Assembly (NCBI RefSeq): GCF_000003195.3
Contig: NC_012874.2
Coordinates: 1,891,001-1,955,000, forward strand
Direction of reading: 5' to 3'
Length of the DNA stretch: 64,000 nt
DNA from: Sorghum bicolor
Taxonomy: Eukaryota; Streptophyta; Magnoliopsida; Poales; Poaceae
Positions 1 to 17,173 of this stretch are shown here, piece by piece. A program made the translations under genes and the position numbers. Below the pieces are notes generated by a model. It saw nothing but the letters and a program-made list of their open reading frames with translations. It was not told the DNA's origin and did no database searches. Numbering within the stretch: the first letter of the stretch is position 1; each line of letters starts with the position of its first letter.

Positions 1-449
1 GTCCCGGGCAGCTTCATTGCTTCACCTAAAGTAAAGCTAGTTGAGATTTTCTAGCATCATTTTGTTCTGTTCTGCCTTGTTCATCATGCGCATCATACCT
101 TTATATTACTGAGCTTTGGAAGGTTCTTGCTTCGACATAGAGCTAACTCTGAATCTGGTGCTGCTCAGATGCTGAGCTCATCGATACCACCCCCAACGTT
201 GTCAATTTCTGTAGTAGTTAGAATAACGCCTTTTTCCTTTCCATTATGCTGCCTAGTGGTGTGATACCCATGGTATTCCCCCATCATGGATCATCACCCA
301 TGTTGCACTCACCCAATGTTTTTATGTACAAATTCAAGTGCACCAGAGTCGTTACTTTTATAACATGCCAACACGCATAACCCTGTGGTTACTTCTATGC
401 AGCCAAATTTGTCAAGTTACTGTCGATGCTCCAGATATAGTGGAAAACC
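1..449 (+). promoter_or_regulatory. Upstream/5' leader region of LACS8
   Basis: This is AT-rich sequence immediately upstream of the LACS8 start codon. No convincing coding exon is visible. The region should hold the 5' UTR and perhaps a leader intron, but no single TATA box or splice pair stands out, so the transcription start is not assigned. Confidence 0.4.
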
Positions 450-5864
<5,415 letters not shown>

Positions 5865-6599
5865 AGAAGCGACAGAGGGTGGTTTTGCACCTATGCGTCC
5901 AGAAAGCTTGTGTTGCCAAAAGCTCCCTGGATGAAACTTTACTGACCTGCACGAGTGGTGTTTGTGCGTGTATCCTTGCCGATACACAGGAGCTTGTTCT
6001 TCTGTTTCTGTGAGGAAAAATAAGCCCAGTGTTGGAACGATCTTGATTTGTATAGCTTCACGTCGTGGGATTTTAATTTTGTTCTAGCGATAGAGGATGT
6101 TCAATTTCACCCCCGTTTACGGCCAGTGTTCCTTTTCACTTATGAGTTATGATATGACGCTAAGGATAGTGTAAATTATGTTTTTTCCGGACCTTTTTTG
6201 CTTGGTATCTATCTTCTATAGACAAAATTAACAGGCCCTGGACACATCACCAAAGTATTAACAGATGCATATATGCAGACAATTTGTACATCTGCTCTGT
6301 TTCTCCCCCAATCTCGATCAGATATGTGGTGCAAGATAGGATAAGATTATCCAGATAAGAGTATCCAGCTCGACCAAGTGAAAGTACGAGCTCATTTGGG
6401 CCAATAATACGCACATGGGCCTGAAAGCATCCACTCTGTCCTCAAATATTAACAAATAATAAATATTTAAATTACATGGAAATTTAGAACAAGAGACTTG
6501 TATTAATAGATTTGTATTCAAAGTACCTCTGCTATGGTATCGATTCTTCTTTTTCTTTAATATACAAAGATTTTATGCATCATTGTATTAAGGTAGAAG
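5865..6599 (+). other. LACS8 3' UTR and intergenic sequence
   Basis: Sequence after the TGA continues as a probable 3' UTR for a few hundred bases, with AATAA-like signals near 6019. It then becomes AT-rich intergenic DNA. I see no gene here. Confidence 0.4.
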
Positions 6600-6611
6600 A
6601 GTTTACAAGAT

Positions 6612-6727
6612 GCCAAGGGGTTCACGGCGCAATGGCAAAGGCCATTGGTTGGGGGGGGCTCCCACCCAGGGTTCAAATCCTGGGTGCGGCACTTTATTCT
6701 GGATTTATTCTAGGATTTTCCGGCGCT
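6612..6727 (+). mobile_element. Short tRNA-derived SINE with 12-bp target duplication
   Basis: The 116-bp element is bounded by the direct repeat AGTTTACAAGAT at 6600-6611 and 6728-6739. It has a tRNA-type promoter: an imperfect A box around TGGCAAAGG (near 6634) and a perfect B box GGTTCAAATCC (near 6669). A G-run lies between them. The 3' part ends CGGCGCT without a poly-A tail. The TSD and pol III boxes support a complete, fairly young SINE. The exact family name is not asserted. Confidence 0.75.
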
Positions 6728-6739
6728 AGTTTACAAGAT

Positions 6740-7883
6740 CAACACAACGTGTTTGCCAAGGTAAGCGCTCCTGCTTAAGCGGCCTAGGAAGAGATAATTA
6801 GTCTGCCACAGCGCTGCGAGAAGTGCAGTCGAGTAGGCAAATGAATGACACCAACACTGCAACTGAGGTGGACAATGCAACCTAGATTGAAAAAGCCAGC
6901 ATGCACCCATTATATTGCTCGTTTTTTCGTTCATCTTGGCTTTCAGCGTTCCATAATCATCATCTTGCATTTCACTCCTTCCAAATCTCTCGTGAGACCA
7001 AAATAACAACACATTGTAAGAGGAATAATTAGTGGCCAAAATTATATTATTTTGTATGACTTTTTGCAGATGAAGATATAGAAATAACAACGTTATCATT
7101 TTGTTTGGCGCGCGTGAATCGAACCAGGTCTTTTGATTCGGTATTTCTTTATGACATGCATGCATGTTTCATGCGCACCTGCTTGCTTATTATTAGTAGC
7201 ACTGCCGAATAATATAAGCTGATGAGATGATACTCTATATCATCATCTACTATTGATTTATAATCAGACGGCCAAAAATAGTTAAGACATCCGCCCCATA
7301 TAATTTGGACGCCGCAGGACCGATCCAGCATCCATTGACCACAAATGATGATGCTTGCATTGCATTGCATTGGCCGCCGTATGTACCATGCCACGGACCA
7401 TGACCCATCAAATTCAGATGAGTGAATTTGATTCATGGTGGTCTTGTGGTCCAAGATGAGCAATGTGTGTTGAGCGAGGCGTCAACACACATCGTCGGAG
7501 AAGAAAGTAGGGAGATTATCATGCTGGATGGACGTATTAAAGTTAAATATTTGTCTCAAATTATATAAGATATTCTGAGTGGTCTAACTCCTATTCCTTA
7601 TGTGTATGCCATTTAAACTACATCCATGCTTGCCTTTTAAATATCATCTCATGCACAATGACTTCTATAATATGTAGCTGAAATCTCGACAAAATAAATA
7701 AAAGAAAGCGGCCCATGGAGCCAAAACAAAAAAAAAAGCTAGTCCACGTGTGAAGCAAAGCTATACCAAATAGGGCCTAAGTTAGACAACTAAACTTCCA
7801 ATTAATGAGTGACAAGCTAATCTTTTGCTCTACTTCTTATTTGGTCCTAAAATTGTTTTTTGTTTTTTCATTTTAAGAGAATA
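6740..7883. other. Intergenic, no gene seen
   Basis: AT-rich sequence with only short random ORFs. A phrase near 7441 (GGTGGTCTTGTGGTCCAAGA) recurs near 9340, suggesting an old dispersed duplication. Nothing else is assignable. Confidence 0.4.
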
Positions 7884-8013
7884 CTCCCTTCATCCTCTTT
7901 TATGTGTCTCTTTCTCACGTACGTATGGATGAGTCAAACGTACTCAACCCAAATATATGCAAGATATTACGCATCTCAACGCTAGAATACACTCTATTTC
8001 AGAACGGAGGGTG
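7884..8013. mobile_element. Stowaway-like MITE (degenerate)
   Basis: The left end CTCCCTTCATCC follows TA. The right end is AACGGAGGGTG followed by TA at 8014-8015. This fits the Stowaway/Mariner end consensus CTCCCTCCGTCC and TA target preference, although the right end has diverged. Confidence 0.55.
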
Positions 8014-8266
8014 TATTGTTTAAGTTGTTCGGTAGCCTTCTTTCAAGCCGCTACAGCACACAGCCGTAGCTGCAGTGGCTGCCATTCAATGGAAACGAAT
8101 AGGCTAATTATTTTACGGTACGTAATAAATATCATTAGATTAATTATAATTATTTTTGCAGTACACTTACTTGGAGATGTAAATATCATTGATTTTTTTT
8201 TTTTACAAATTTGAATTTAGCACGAACACTTTTTGGATAGGTTCCTTGGTGATCCTAGGTCTCAGC

Positions 8267-8988
8267 CAGTGGCGGACCCAGAAATTGGGAGCAGGGTATG
8301 CCCATGATAAAAAATTTTTGGATAAACGACACAAAATGTTTAGATCTGCTTAGATAAAAGATACATGTAGTTCAAATGCATTGTATATCTATAAATTTTA
8401 TTTTGCAATTGAAAATGACATTTAATAGAACCAACAAAGGGAAAAGGAAAGAGATTTGAGTTTTATTACCTCTGAGCCCAAGCAAAGGGGGCGTCGTGGC
8501 CGACTGGCCGCGCGGCGGCACGGGGACGCCCGATGTCGGGGAGCGGAGCCGCCCAAGCAGCAGCGCGGGGACGCCGGCAACGTGAGTGTCCACACAGGCC
8601 GCAGTGCCTGCCTACGCGTCAGTGGCGAATCGCGAGCGGCGGCGCGCGGTGAAAGCGGCGGCGAGCGGTCGAGAGTCGCGGAAGCGCCTGCCTGCGCGTC
8701 AGTGCGCGGCTACCCTACCCCTACGGACTAGGCCTGATGGTTTTGGGATTTTGGAGGAGTGGGGAAGTGAGTGGGAAGGTTAGATGAGTCATGGACCGTC
8801 TGGATTCACGTGGCTTATGGGCTGCTTTTGAGTTAAAGGTGAATTGCTGAATAAAATGACCCAAAAACACAGAGAAACGTAGTTTTAACACCTTATGTAT
8901 ATTATACATGTATATATCTTAAATACCTATTAATTTTTTTTCCAAAAATGTAGGGTATGCCCGGGTCACAACTGTAGGTCCGTCCATG
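8267..8988. mobile_element. hAT-like non-autonomous element with 8-bp TSD
   Basis: The terminal inverted repeats are CAGTGGCGGACC on the left and GGTCCGTCCATG on the right. They are flanked by a perfect 8-bp direct repeat GTCTCAGC (8259-8266 and 8989-8996), the hallmark length of the hAT superfamily. A subterminal GGGTATGCCC occurs near both ends. The interior contains a GC-rich block (about 8470-8730) unlike the AT-rich flanks, with several overlapping short ORFs but no transposase motif. A related element lies at 34439-35054. Confidence 0.75.
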
Positions 8989-8996
8989 GTCTCAGC

Positions 8997-10300
8997 GCTG
9001 TTTTCTTTCTTTTTTTATATGAGTTGGGCTGGCTGAACTTATTATGAAATATCTCTGTAATTTCGTTATTGTGGTAGTTAAATTTGGTTTTATTGGCGTG
9101 AAAGAAAAATCTAAGCGACACTTAAATGGTGATAGAGGGAGTAGTGAGGAAGTGGTTAGTTTTTTTTTTGTTGAAACAGAGGAAGTGGTTAGTTATTATA
9201 ATTCATAAAAAGTAGTAGTTAGTTAGTTAGTATATATAAAAAAAGGTGTGTGTAGTAGTATATATTAGTAAACCACCACCAAACAGTAAGTCAAAGGGAT
9301 GAGTGGCAGCAAGCATGGCTGCTGGATGCATGGCATGGCGGTCTTGTGGTCCAAGTCCAAGATGAGGATGCAGGCAGGCAGCAGCAGCTACGGCTGTGCT
9401 ACTAGGCCGGGTGAAAAGTTTTTTTTTATCATAATACTTTTGTTGTATTTAGTAATTATTATTTAACTATGAATTAACTAGACACAAAATATTCGTATCG
9501 TAAATTATAGACAAACTGTACAATTAGTTACCTTTTTATTTATATTTAATGCTTCATCCATATGCCGTAAGATTCGACGTGATAGAGAATCTTGAAATAT
9601 TTTCGAATTTTGGTTGGGGTTGTTAAAGTTTAATAGGTATTGTAGCATTTTCGTTTTATATGGCAATTAATGTCCAATCATGGACTAATTAGGCTCAAAA
9701 AATTCGTCTCGCAAATTATTCTTTAGCCGTGTTTTTAGTTTCGTAAATAGTTTATATTTAGTACTTCATGCATGTATCAAACATTGAATATGACGGATGG
9801 TAAAATTTACCGCAATCAACCAAACAAACCCTTAAACAAGGCCTAACCGCCTATAAGGTGGGATCTGTAATCATGGGAGCAGCATCAGGTAGTACGTAGC
9901 TGCACGTCGTCAATCCCTGCAGCAGCAGCAGCCAAGAGCAGCTGGTGCAGGCCTCGAGATGAATGGTGAGCGCTAGAGCACCTGCTAGCTGCAGGGCATT
10001 TCCGTATTGCCGTGGTGCACGAAGCATCCAGCCGCTGCGTTGTTGCAGGGGACAGGGTGACGACAGGAGCTCATCAGGATCCGATCGAAGCACCCAGCTG
10101 GTTTGTTTTCAGGCTGATGAGCTCTTTCCTCCATTCGAGTTGACCAAGGTAGCAACCACCACCACCACGCACGTCGTCACCAACCAACCGTACGTCGTCG
10201 TCGCCGGCGGTGTTTCCAAACCACCACCACGCTCTCTCTCTCTCTCTCCTCTTTCCTTGGTTCTTAATTACCAACCGCCATTTCCCTTTCGTTTAACTCA
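8997..10300. other. Intergenic with degenerate MITEs
   Basis: The stretch at about 9412-9845 has inverted and direct remnants of the GGCCTTGTTTAG family, including AAACAAGGCCTAA near 9835. The rest has no supportable gene. At 10140-10260 there are CCACCA and CTCTCT microsatellite-like runs just before the candidate leader of the next gene. Confidence 0.45.
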
Positions 10301-10340
10301 AACGGCCCGTTTCCTTTCCTAATAATCCTTCCTTCATTTC

Positions 10341-10552
10341 TCCATCTCTTTAATTCTTTATCTCTGCTCGCGGCGGTTGCGTCTCCATCATCATCTCTCT
10401 CCATTTGGCAGTCACGCCGCACGCGCACGCACGGCTGACCGCCGGCGGCCACCAGCTCCTCGATCGATCTCTCCGGCCATCATCGGTCGGTCGCCACGGC
10501 GGTTCTCGATCGGCGGCTATCAGTATTGTCATCCAGTCTGCATGAGCATCAG
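10341..10552 (+). other. Candidate distal 5' UTR exon of the 5-phosphatase gene
   Basis: A CT-rich, GC-elevated stretch ends at a good donor (CATCAG|GTAACC). The next usable downstream acceptor is CTGCAG at 13011-13012, just before the coding start. It would be an alternative first exon with an intron of about 2.5 kb. There is no transcript evidence, only composition and the splice signal. Confidence 0.3.
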
Positions 10553-11138
10553 GTAACCATTCGTCTCATCATCATCATTCCCCATCCATCTGCTCCTGCT
10601 GCTGCTGCCTGTTAATTCGTTTCCTTCCATTCCATCGTTTCTTCGCTCGACCGTCGGCTCTTCTCCTCTCTTCATCCCTCTCATCTTTTCGTGCTTTCAC
10701 TTTCATGTTCCAAGAGAGTTCCTTTTTTTTTTAACAGATTCCAAGAGAGTTCCTTCCTTTGCATTTGCATTGCATGCATATATCTTTATGGATTTTGGCC
10801 GGCTCCTCGCATTATTTCATTCCATGAGGATTAGTCTTTGCCTACAAAAAGGAGTTTTCCACCTTTTCTCCCTTTTTTTATTACTCACAAAACAATCATT
10901 ATTGCAATTTCTCTCTCTATGTTATCTTCGCCCATGCCTGTTCCCAACTTAGTACCAGTTATGTAATAAAATACTAATATAATCACCATGCTCATTCCGA
11001 TGAAGTTCATTCATTCCTTGCCAACTCCAACTAATTCCAGAAGAAGAAAACAACAAATCTTGGGTCAAATCATCTTTTCTTGGAGCCTCAGCCTCAGCCT
11101 CAGCGTCTGCGTCCGTTTGATTTGATTTGTTTTGTTTT

Positions 11139-11381
11139 GGCCTTGTTTAGTTCCTTAAAAATTTTACAAAATTTTTCAGATTCCCCGTCACATCAAATCT
11201 TTAGACGTATACATGGGGTATTAAATACAGATGAAAATAAAAACTAATTGCACAATTTGGTCGGAATTGACGAGATAAATCTTTTAAGCCTAGTTAGTCT
11301 ATAATTGAACAATATTTGTCAAATACAAACGAAAGTGCTACTATTCCTATTTTGCAAAAAATTTTGGAAGTAAACAAGGCC
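11139..11381. mobile_element. Tourist-like MITE (GGCCTTGTTTAG family)
   Basis: The 243-bp element begins GGCCTTGTTTAGTTCC and ends AAACAAGGCC. It is flanked by TTT on both sides, within a T-rich tract. It is internally AT-rich, and the family recurs throughout the window. It lies in the upstream region of the 5-phosphatase gene. Confidence 0.75.
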
Positions 11382-11810
11382 TTTGTTTTTGTTTTTGGAC
11401 GCTTCCAAGCCCAAAAAACCGGCTGCCTCGGTTTCCGTGTACAATTGCCCATTACTTCACATATTTTCACTACTTACTTGTACTATTAACTTACTATTAC
11501 GATGAACGACGACATCAAAGCATGTTGTTCAGCTTTCGGCCTCTTCCTCCTGTCTGCATCTGCAACTTTTTGGAGGTTTCTGCCTACACTACTCGCTAGC
11601 AGCTGTTCCATTCCATCCTCCATTCAAAACAAGCTGTTTCAAATAAAGCCTTTTTAATTTACAGCCATTTCATTCCTAGCTTAATTACCTTATTAGCTCC
11701 CGGTGGTGGTTCCAAGAGCAACCATTGCCCCTCTCTTTTGGATCGAGGAGTTTGTTTGTTAATACAGCACGATGCACACACTTAGCTTGTTGACAGCTGC
11801 TAGCTAGGCT

Positions 11811-11821
11811 TATTATATATA
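11811..11821 (+). promoter_or_regulatory. TATA box for the proximal leader of the 5-phosphatase gene
   Basis: TATTATATATA lies about 200 bases before a CT-rich leader segment. That leader ends at a donor (ATCAT|GTAAGA, exon end 12018). The matching acceptor is at 13011-13012. A start of transcription near 11840-11880 is inferred. Confidence 0.4.
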
Positions 11822-13094
11822 GCTAGGTAGGTTAGTTTATTCAGTTCTTGGCAACTTTCCTTGCTTGCTTCCTTGCATAGTGGAGATCAGTGGAGACAGC
11901 TCGTCAAACCCCAATTTTTCTGAAGCCTCTTTTGCTCCCCTTCCTCCAGCCATTCATCATCCCCTTCTCATGCCTCCCAAAGACAAAGCCAGCTAGCTGC
12001 TCCCTCCCCATCGATCATGTAAGATCTTCACACTCCGTTTCTACATGCGTGCCTTGTTCTAAAGTTTCATTGTTCATGATTCTTTCTTTCTCTCTCTTTT
12101 GTTTCGTTCATCGATCGATTGTATCGAAAAGGAAAATGGTACATACGCGTTCCCTGCAATGTCATTTGGATCTACCAAAGAATTAGGATATAACCTATTG
12201 TTCGAATATTCCTGTGGTTGTGTAAACATACGCGAATTGCCGTCCTATTGTCTCTTGTCCACTGGTTTGAGGAGCTAATTTTCTGTGGTTTGTTTCATTT
12301 TCACCAGCATGTTAAAAAATGTTTCTCAAGATTCGAATTTCTTAATGACATGTTGATGGCACCAGCAGCAGCAGTTGTGCCTGTATCCCCCATTTGGAAC
12401 TTCCCATAGCTGATTTAAACCTCTCTGCTTGGTCAACTGCTACTGTTCCATTGGACCGGATCACCGCCACCAAATTTGGATGAGATCGATGTCCAACATG
12501 TAGATTCTTTTTCCTTTGAGGATGGACCGGACCATACATGCTTCGTCATCGTCCATGCCACATTTTTGGTAAAAAAATGGGTTTTGAAGAAGACATTTTT
12601 TGTGGCAAAAAAAAATCCTTTTTAATTAGAAATGTTCTTTAATTCAAAACTAGTTCTTTTGCTGTCAGCTGCTCGGTTGAATTTTTCCACTCTGTTCATT
12701 CTTTTCTGTAAGGTATCTTGCAGAAGACAAACACTATTCTGTTTGGTGATCTGCTGAGATTCTTATGTCCAGTTAGGTTCATATTACTGTTCAAAGTAAT
12801 GTTTCCAAATGAGCTGTTGGTGCCTTTTCACTTTCTTTTGTGCCTTTGAATTTCTTTTGGCTCCAGTCTTTGTCCAAAAGAACAACTCTTTGAAATCTTT
12901 GTGGCTACCTCCAATTTCCTATTTTCGTCACTAGACTCTTCTGCTTGGTTTCGTGTAAAGCTGAAACTTCTACCTACCTACCAACCTGACTTGTTCTGAA
13001 AACCTTCTGCAGTGTTTTATGAGATGTTCGTTTTTTTGAAGTGAAACCGGAGGGGTTTGCAAAGCTGGTTGGAGAAATTAAACTGAGTTCAGAC

Positions 13095-16000
13095 ATGGAC
13101 AAGAGTACTAGCAGAAGGAAGAAGAAGGTAGCGTCTTTTGTATTCCCTCCGGCCAAAACTTCAAAAATTAGTCACTTTAACTTTTGAGAGTTTTTTCTTA
13201 TCTTTTTTGCCTCTCCTTTGTAGTTTCGCTTTCCAAAACTTCACGGAACAAAAGATGGGAATGCCTCACCAAGACATAGCACCACAGCGTACCGCATCGA
13301 CTCCACAGGTTTTTAGTTTTTACCGCATCCTTTCTAACAGCCATACATACATAAGGATAAGAAAAAATCTATTGTCTACATCCCAAATCTTACGTTATAT
13401 AAAGGTACTGTACTGTATAGATTGCTGTTATGATTTCAGTCAAATTCAGACAATATTGTTGGTTTTTCAGTTGATTTGAAAGAGTCCCCAGAACTGTCAA
13501 CAGTTGCTTCCCCGTCAGCATCATCCTCATCCTTCTTCAAAAGTCTTTCGGGTACGTATTTATCCCATTCGGCTCCATTAATTCTACTCCTCTACATTCA
13601 GTCATTGATTAGCTTTTATCTTTCCTTGTGTTATCTTAACTCTTTTGACCTTGAAGTCTAAGCCAGGTTTCCTTTTTCCATTTTCTAACTTCATCTTGTT
13701 CCAAATAGAAAGTAGAAGTCTAAAATTCGGCGGTTTCGGTTCTCCTGCAACAACCAGTACTACTCATATGGAAGCTTTCAGGTGACCATAGTCGTCAGTC
13801 AAGTCACTAGTTTCCAATGGCTCTACTTTTCTTTTACAAGATTCAGATCTCTTTATTTCATCATTTGCTCAAACTGAGATATTTTACTCTCCCTTGCATT
13901 GCTCTTATCATAGGGTATTTGCAGCCACATGGAACGTCGCCGGAAAAACCCCGGACAGGGGTCTCAATCTGAATGATTTCCTGCCTTCTGATGACTACTC
14001 GGACATTTATGTGCTAGGGTATGCTCAAATTTAAGCATCGCAAAAACTGCATTATTGCCATTGTCTTATCCGACTGAGATTTTGGTGTCTTCTACACAAT
14101 CAAATGCATATCTTCAAGCATCACATCTTCAGACATCACAGTCCCTGACACGTATGCTTGCCTTTTGGCTTAAATCGTTGTCATTTTCATGTCTCCAGAA
14201 CCACGAGAGATTTCAGCACATTTTTTGTGTTCTGCTCTTGATCTTCATTCATATCGTGCAATCTGCAAGCCAATCACGATTTTTCCTTGTGGTTATCCTG
14301 CATTTCTAAGTTCTTATTCCACCGAGTCACTGACAGTTACCTTGCAACTACTAGCACTGGCAGCTGTCTACTCATTAAACTAATAATTTCATCATACTGG
14401 AAAATTAGTTACTGTAGTAACTCGATCGACGTATTAATGTAAGAAGCAAAATGACCATGGAGTAATGTAACAAGGCAAAACTGCAATTTTAGTCCATATA
14501 GAAGTTTGAAGCAGTTTAAATTGGTTGGAAGTAGGACCTTTTTTTCCCGCCATAACTGGAATCGGAACCAATACAATGCAGGTTCCAAGAAGTGGTGCCC
14601 CTGAACGCCGGCAACGTCCTGGTGATCGAGGACAACGAGCCGGCGTCGAGATGGCTGGCGCTCATCAACCAGGCGCTGAACCGGCCATCGCCGCCTTCCG
14701 ATGCCTCCGCCGTCTTAGAAGCTTCAGCCAGCTACTCGTTCAGCCGGTCCCTAGACACGGCGGCGGCGGCGGCTCTCCAGACGGCGAGCTCGAGCCCGCT
14801 GGACCCGTCCCGGTTCCACAAGTCCTCCAACAGGGAGATCCGGCGCGCCGGCATCACCCGCGGGCGGCGGCTCAAGGCGTGCACCTGCCCGTCGTCAGAC
14901 CACCACCGCCGGCGGCCGCCGCGGAGGTCCAAGGCGCGCTGCCTGATGGGCTGCGGCGGCGGCGGTAGGAGCGCGAGCGCCGCCGTCGAGGGCGACACGA
15001 CGACGTCGGACGACGACGACGAGGAGGAGGTCCGGGCCAGCAGCTTCGCGGCGTCCGACGTGATGACGAAGAGCCCCCCCGCCGCCGCCGTGGCGAGCCG
15101 GCGCGAGAGGTACTGCCTGGTGGCTTGCAAGCAGATGGTGGGGCTGTTCGCGACGGTGTGGGTGAGGCGCGGCCTGGTGCCCCACGTCGGCCATGTCCGC
15201 TTCTCCTGCGTCGGCCGCGGCATCATGGGCTACCTCGGCAACAAGGTCGGTCAGCTAGCTGTCTGCCTGAACTCCGAGTCCGAACCGCCATTGCCATTGC
15301 CATTCCCACGCCGCCGCCATCGTCGTCGTCGAGATCGTGTGATGATGCGATGTGTATTAATTGCTTGTGCGACAACTGCAGGGGTGCATCTCGGTGAGCA
15401 TGTCGCTGCACCAGACGAGCCTGTGCTTCGTGTGCAGCCACCTGGCGTCGGGGGAGAAGGAAGGCGACGAGCTGCGGCGGAACTCCGACGTGGTGGAGAT
15501 CCTCAAGAACACGCAGTTCCGCCGCCTCTGCAAGAGCTCCGGCCGCCGGATCCCCGAGCGAATCCTCGACCACGAGTAAGTAGCTGCTGCCCTGCTCACT
15601 CATCGATGGATCGATCGGATGATAAGTAAGCTGACTGACGACGGGCGCAGTCGTGTGATCTGGCTAGGCGATCTCAACTACCGGATTGCTCTGAGCTACA
15701 CGGAGGCCAAGAAGCTCGTCCAGGCCAACGACTGGGGCGCTCTCTTCCAGAAAGATCAGGTAACCATGCAATGCAGCCCAAGTTCATATGATTCTGCACA
15801 AACTCTGTCAGAGCTTTGTCTGAATGCAATGCAAGTGTGTCATCTGGCATTCTGATGAACTCCCAACTGACAACTGAGCAGCTCAAGGCTGAAAGGGAGA
15901 GCGGAGTCTTCAGAGGGTGGAACGAGGGCAAGATCTTCTTCGCTCCAACCTACAAGTACTCGTGGAACTCCGACACCTATGCCGGCGAGGACGTGGCGTC

Positions 16001-16388
16001 CAAGAAGAAGAGGAGGACGCCGGCATGGTGAGCCTTTCGCGATTCCGATCCTGACTTCCGACAACAGAAAACACCCCTCCCTCCATCCCTGTAGATGATC
16101 ATGTGTGGTTTCCGAAAATGTTCAGTGTGCTTGCTGATGAGTGATGACCAAACCCAACAAAATTCTGCCTGCAGGTGCGACCGGATCCTCTGGCACGGTG
16201 AAGGGATAGTGCAGCTGTCCTACATCCGCGGCGAGTCCAAGTTCTCGGACCACCGCCCGGTCTGCGGGGTGTTCATCGTCGAGGCTGCGGTTCCCGACAA
16301 CAACAACAGGCTTGTCAAGTTTGCGTCAGGTCCCAACATGAAAGTTGGCGCGGAGGAGCTCCTGCTCGCCTCAAGTAGCAGCAGATAG
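13095..16388 (+). CDS. Type I inositol-polyphosphate 5-phosphatase
   Basis: The enzyme removes the 5-phosphate from inositol polyphosphates (and for some members phosphoinositides), ending Ins(1,4,5)P3/calcium signals. Coding exons are 13095-13127, 13224-13308, 13450-13551, 13709-13781, 13914-14018, 14582-15245, 15382-15575, 15651-15759, 15882-16027 and 16175-16388, about 574 aa. The catalytic signatures are WLGDLNYR (423-430), PAWCDRILW (502-510) and SDHRP (528-532). [10 protein letters not shown] opens the domain. A low-complexity acidic stretch (DDDDEEE) lies in the large sixth coding exon. The phosphatase part is certain. Exon 2/3 splicing is less so: the acceptor at 13449 keeps frame with the ATG at 13095, whereas an acceptor at 13440 would require another reading frame upstream. 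A 6-codon uORF (13019-13039) sits in the leader. The paralogue number within the family is not assigned. Confidence 0.9.
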
Positions 16389-17173
16389 CAATTGCAGGGA
16401 ATGCAGCATGTATTTTGCTCAAGTTCAGTTATAACATACAAGTATGTGGTGCTGATGAGATCAGGAGATATGCATGCAGGGGAGGCAACTGGAAGCATGT
16501 CCTGAAGAGCTTGTAAATGACTAGCTAGGTAGGTGGTGGGTGTTGACCATAGTGTACTGCAAACCAGTCTAGAGACTCAATTAGGCTAACTGAAAACGAA
16601 CCACACCACACATTGTCTGTTCATTGTTATTTCAAGAATCAAGATTGTTCCCTTCCACAAAGGGCCAGAAACCAAAGGGTTCTCCCAAGACTATAAGTAC
16701 ATGAGTACAGGATTGATGCCATATCTTGATTCTATGGGGCTGTGATTCATTTGATTTGATTTGTGTCAAGGTTGAGGAAACTAGTAGCACAGTCATAATA
16801 ACTTAACTGATGAAATGCAGTCATATGCATCTCTGTACTCTGTCGACACATGACTGCCAGCATGTAAATCTGTATAAGCATGAAAGGCTCTCATTTGGTA
16901 CCAGATCATTGAGCTCTTCAGGGTTCACTAATTGCTGTTACTGTAATACCCAAACACTACATATCGGTTGGTTTATTGTTTACCATGTTGTGAACCAAGT
17001 GCTGACTCAAGAAACACATCAATTGTAATTTCATTTAACACAAAACTGGCAATTTCATTTCACAAGGTCGACATAGTCCACAAATAGCTGCATAAACAGC
17101 TATATATGGAGTTCGATGTTGTACTTTCTCAGACATATTCAAATCGTTTAATTGTTGATATCGATCCACAATT
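16389..17173. other. 3' UTR of 5-phosphatase and convergent intergenic region
   Basis: This lies between the stop of the + strand 5-phosphatase and the stop of the - strand FLZ gene. It is AT-rich and contains the 3' UTRs of both. No further gene is visible. Confidence 0.5.
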
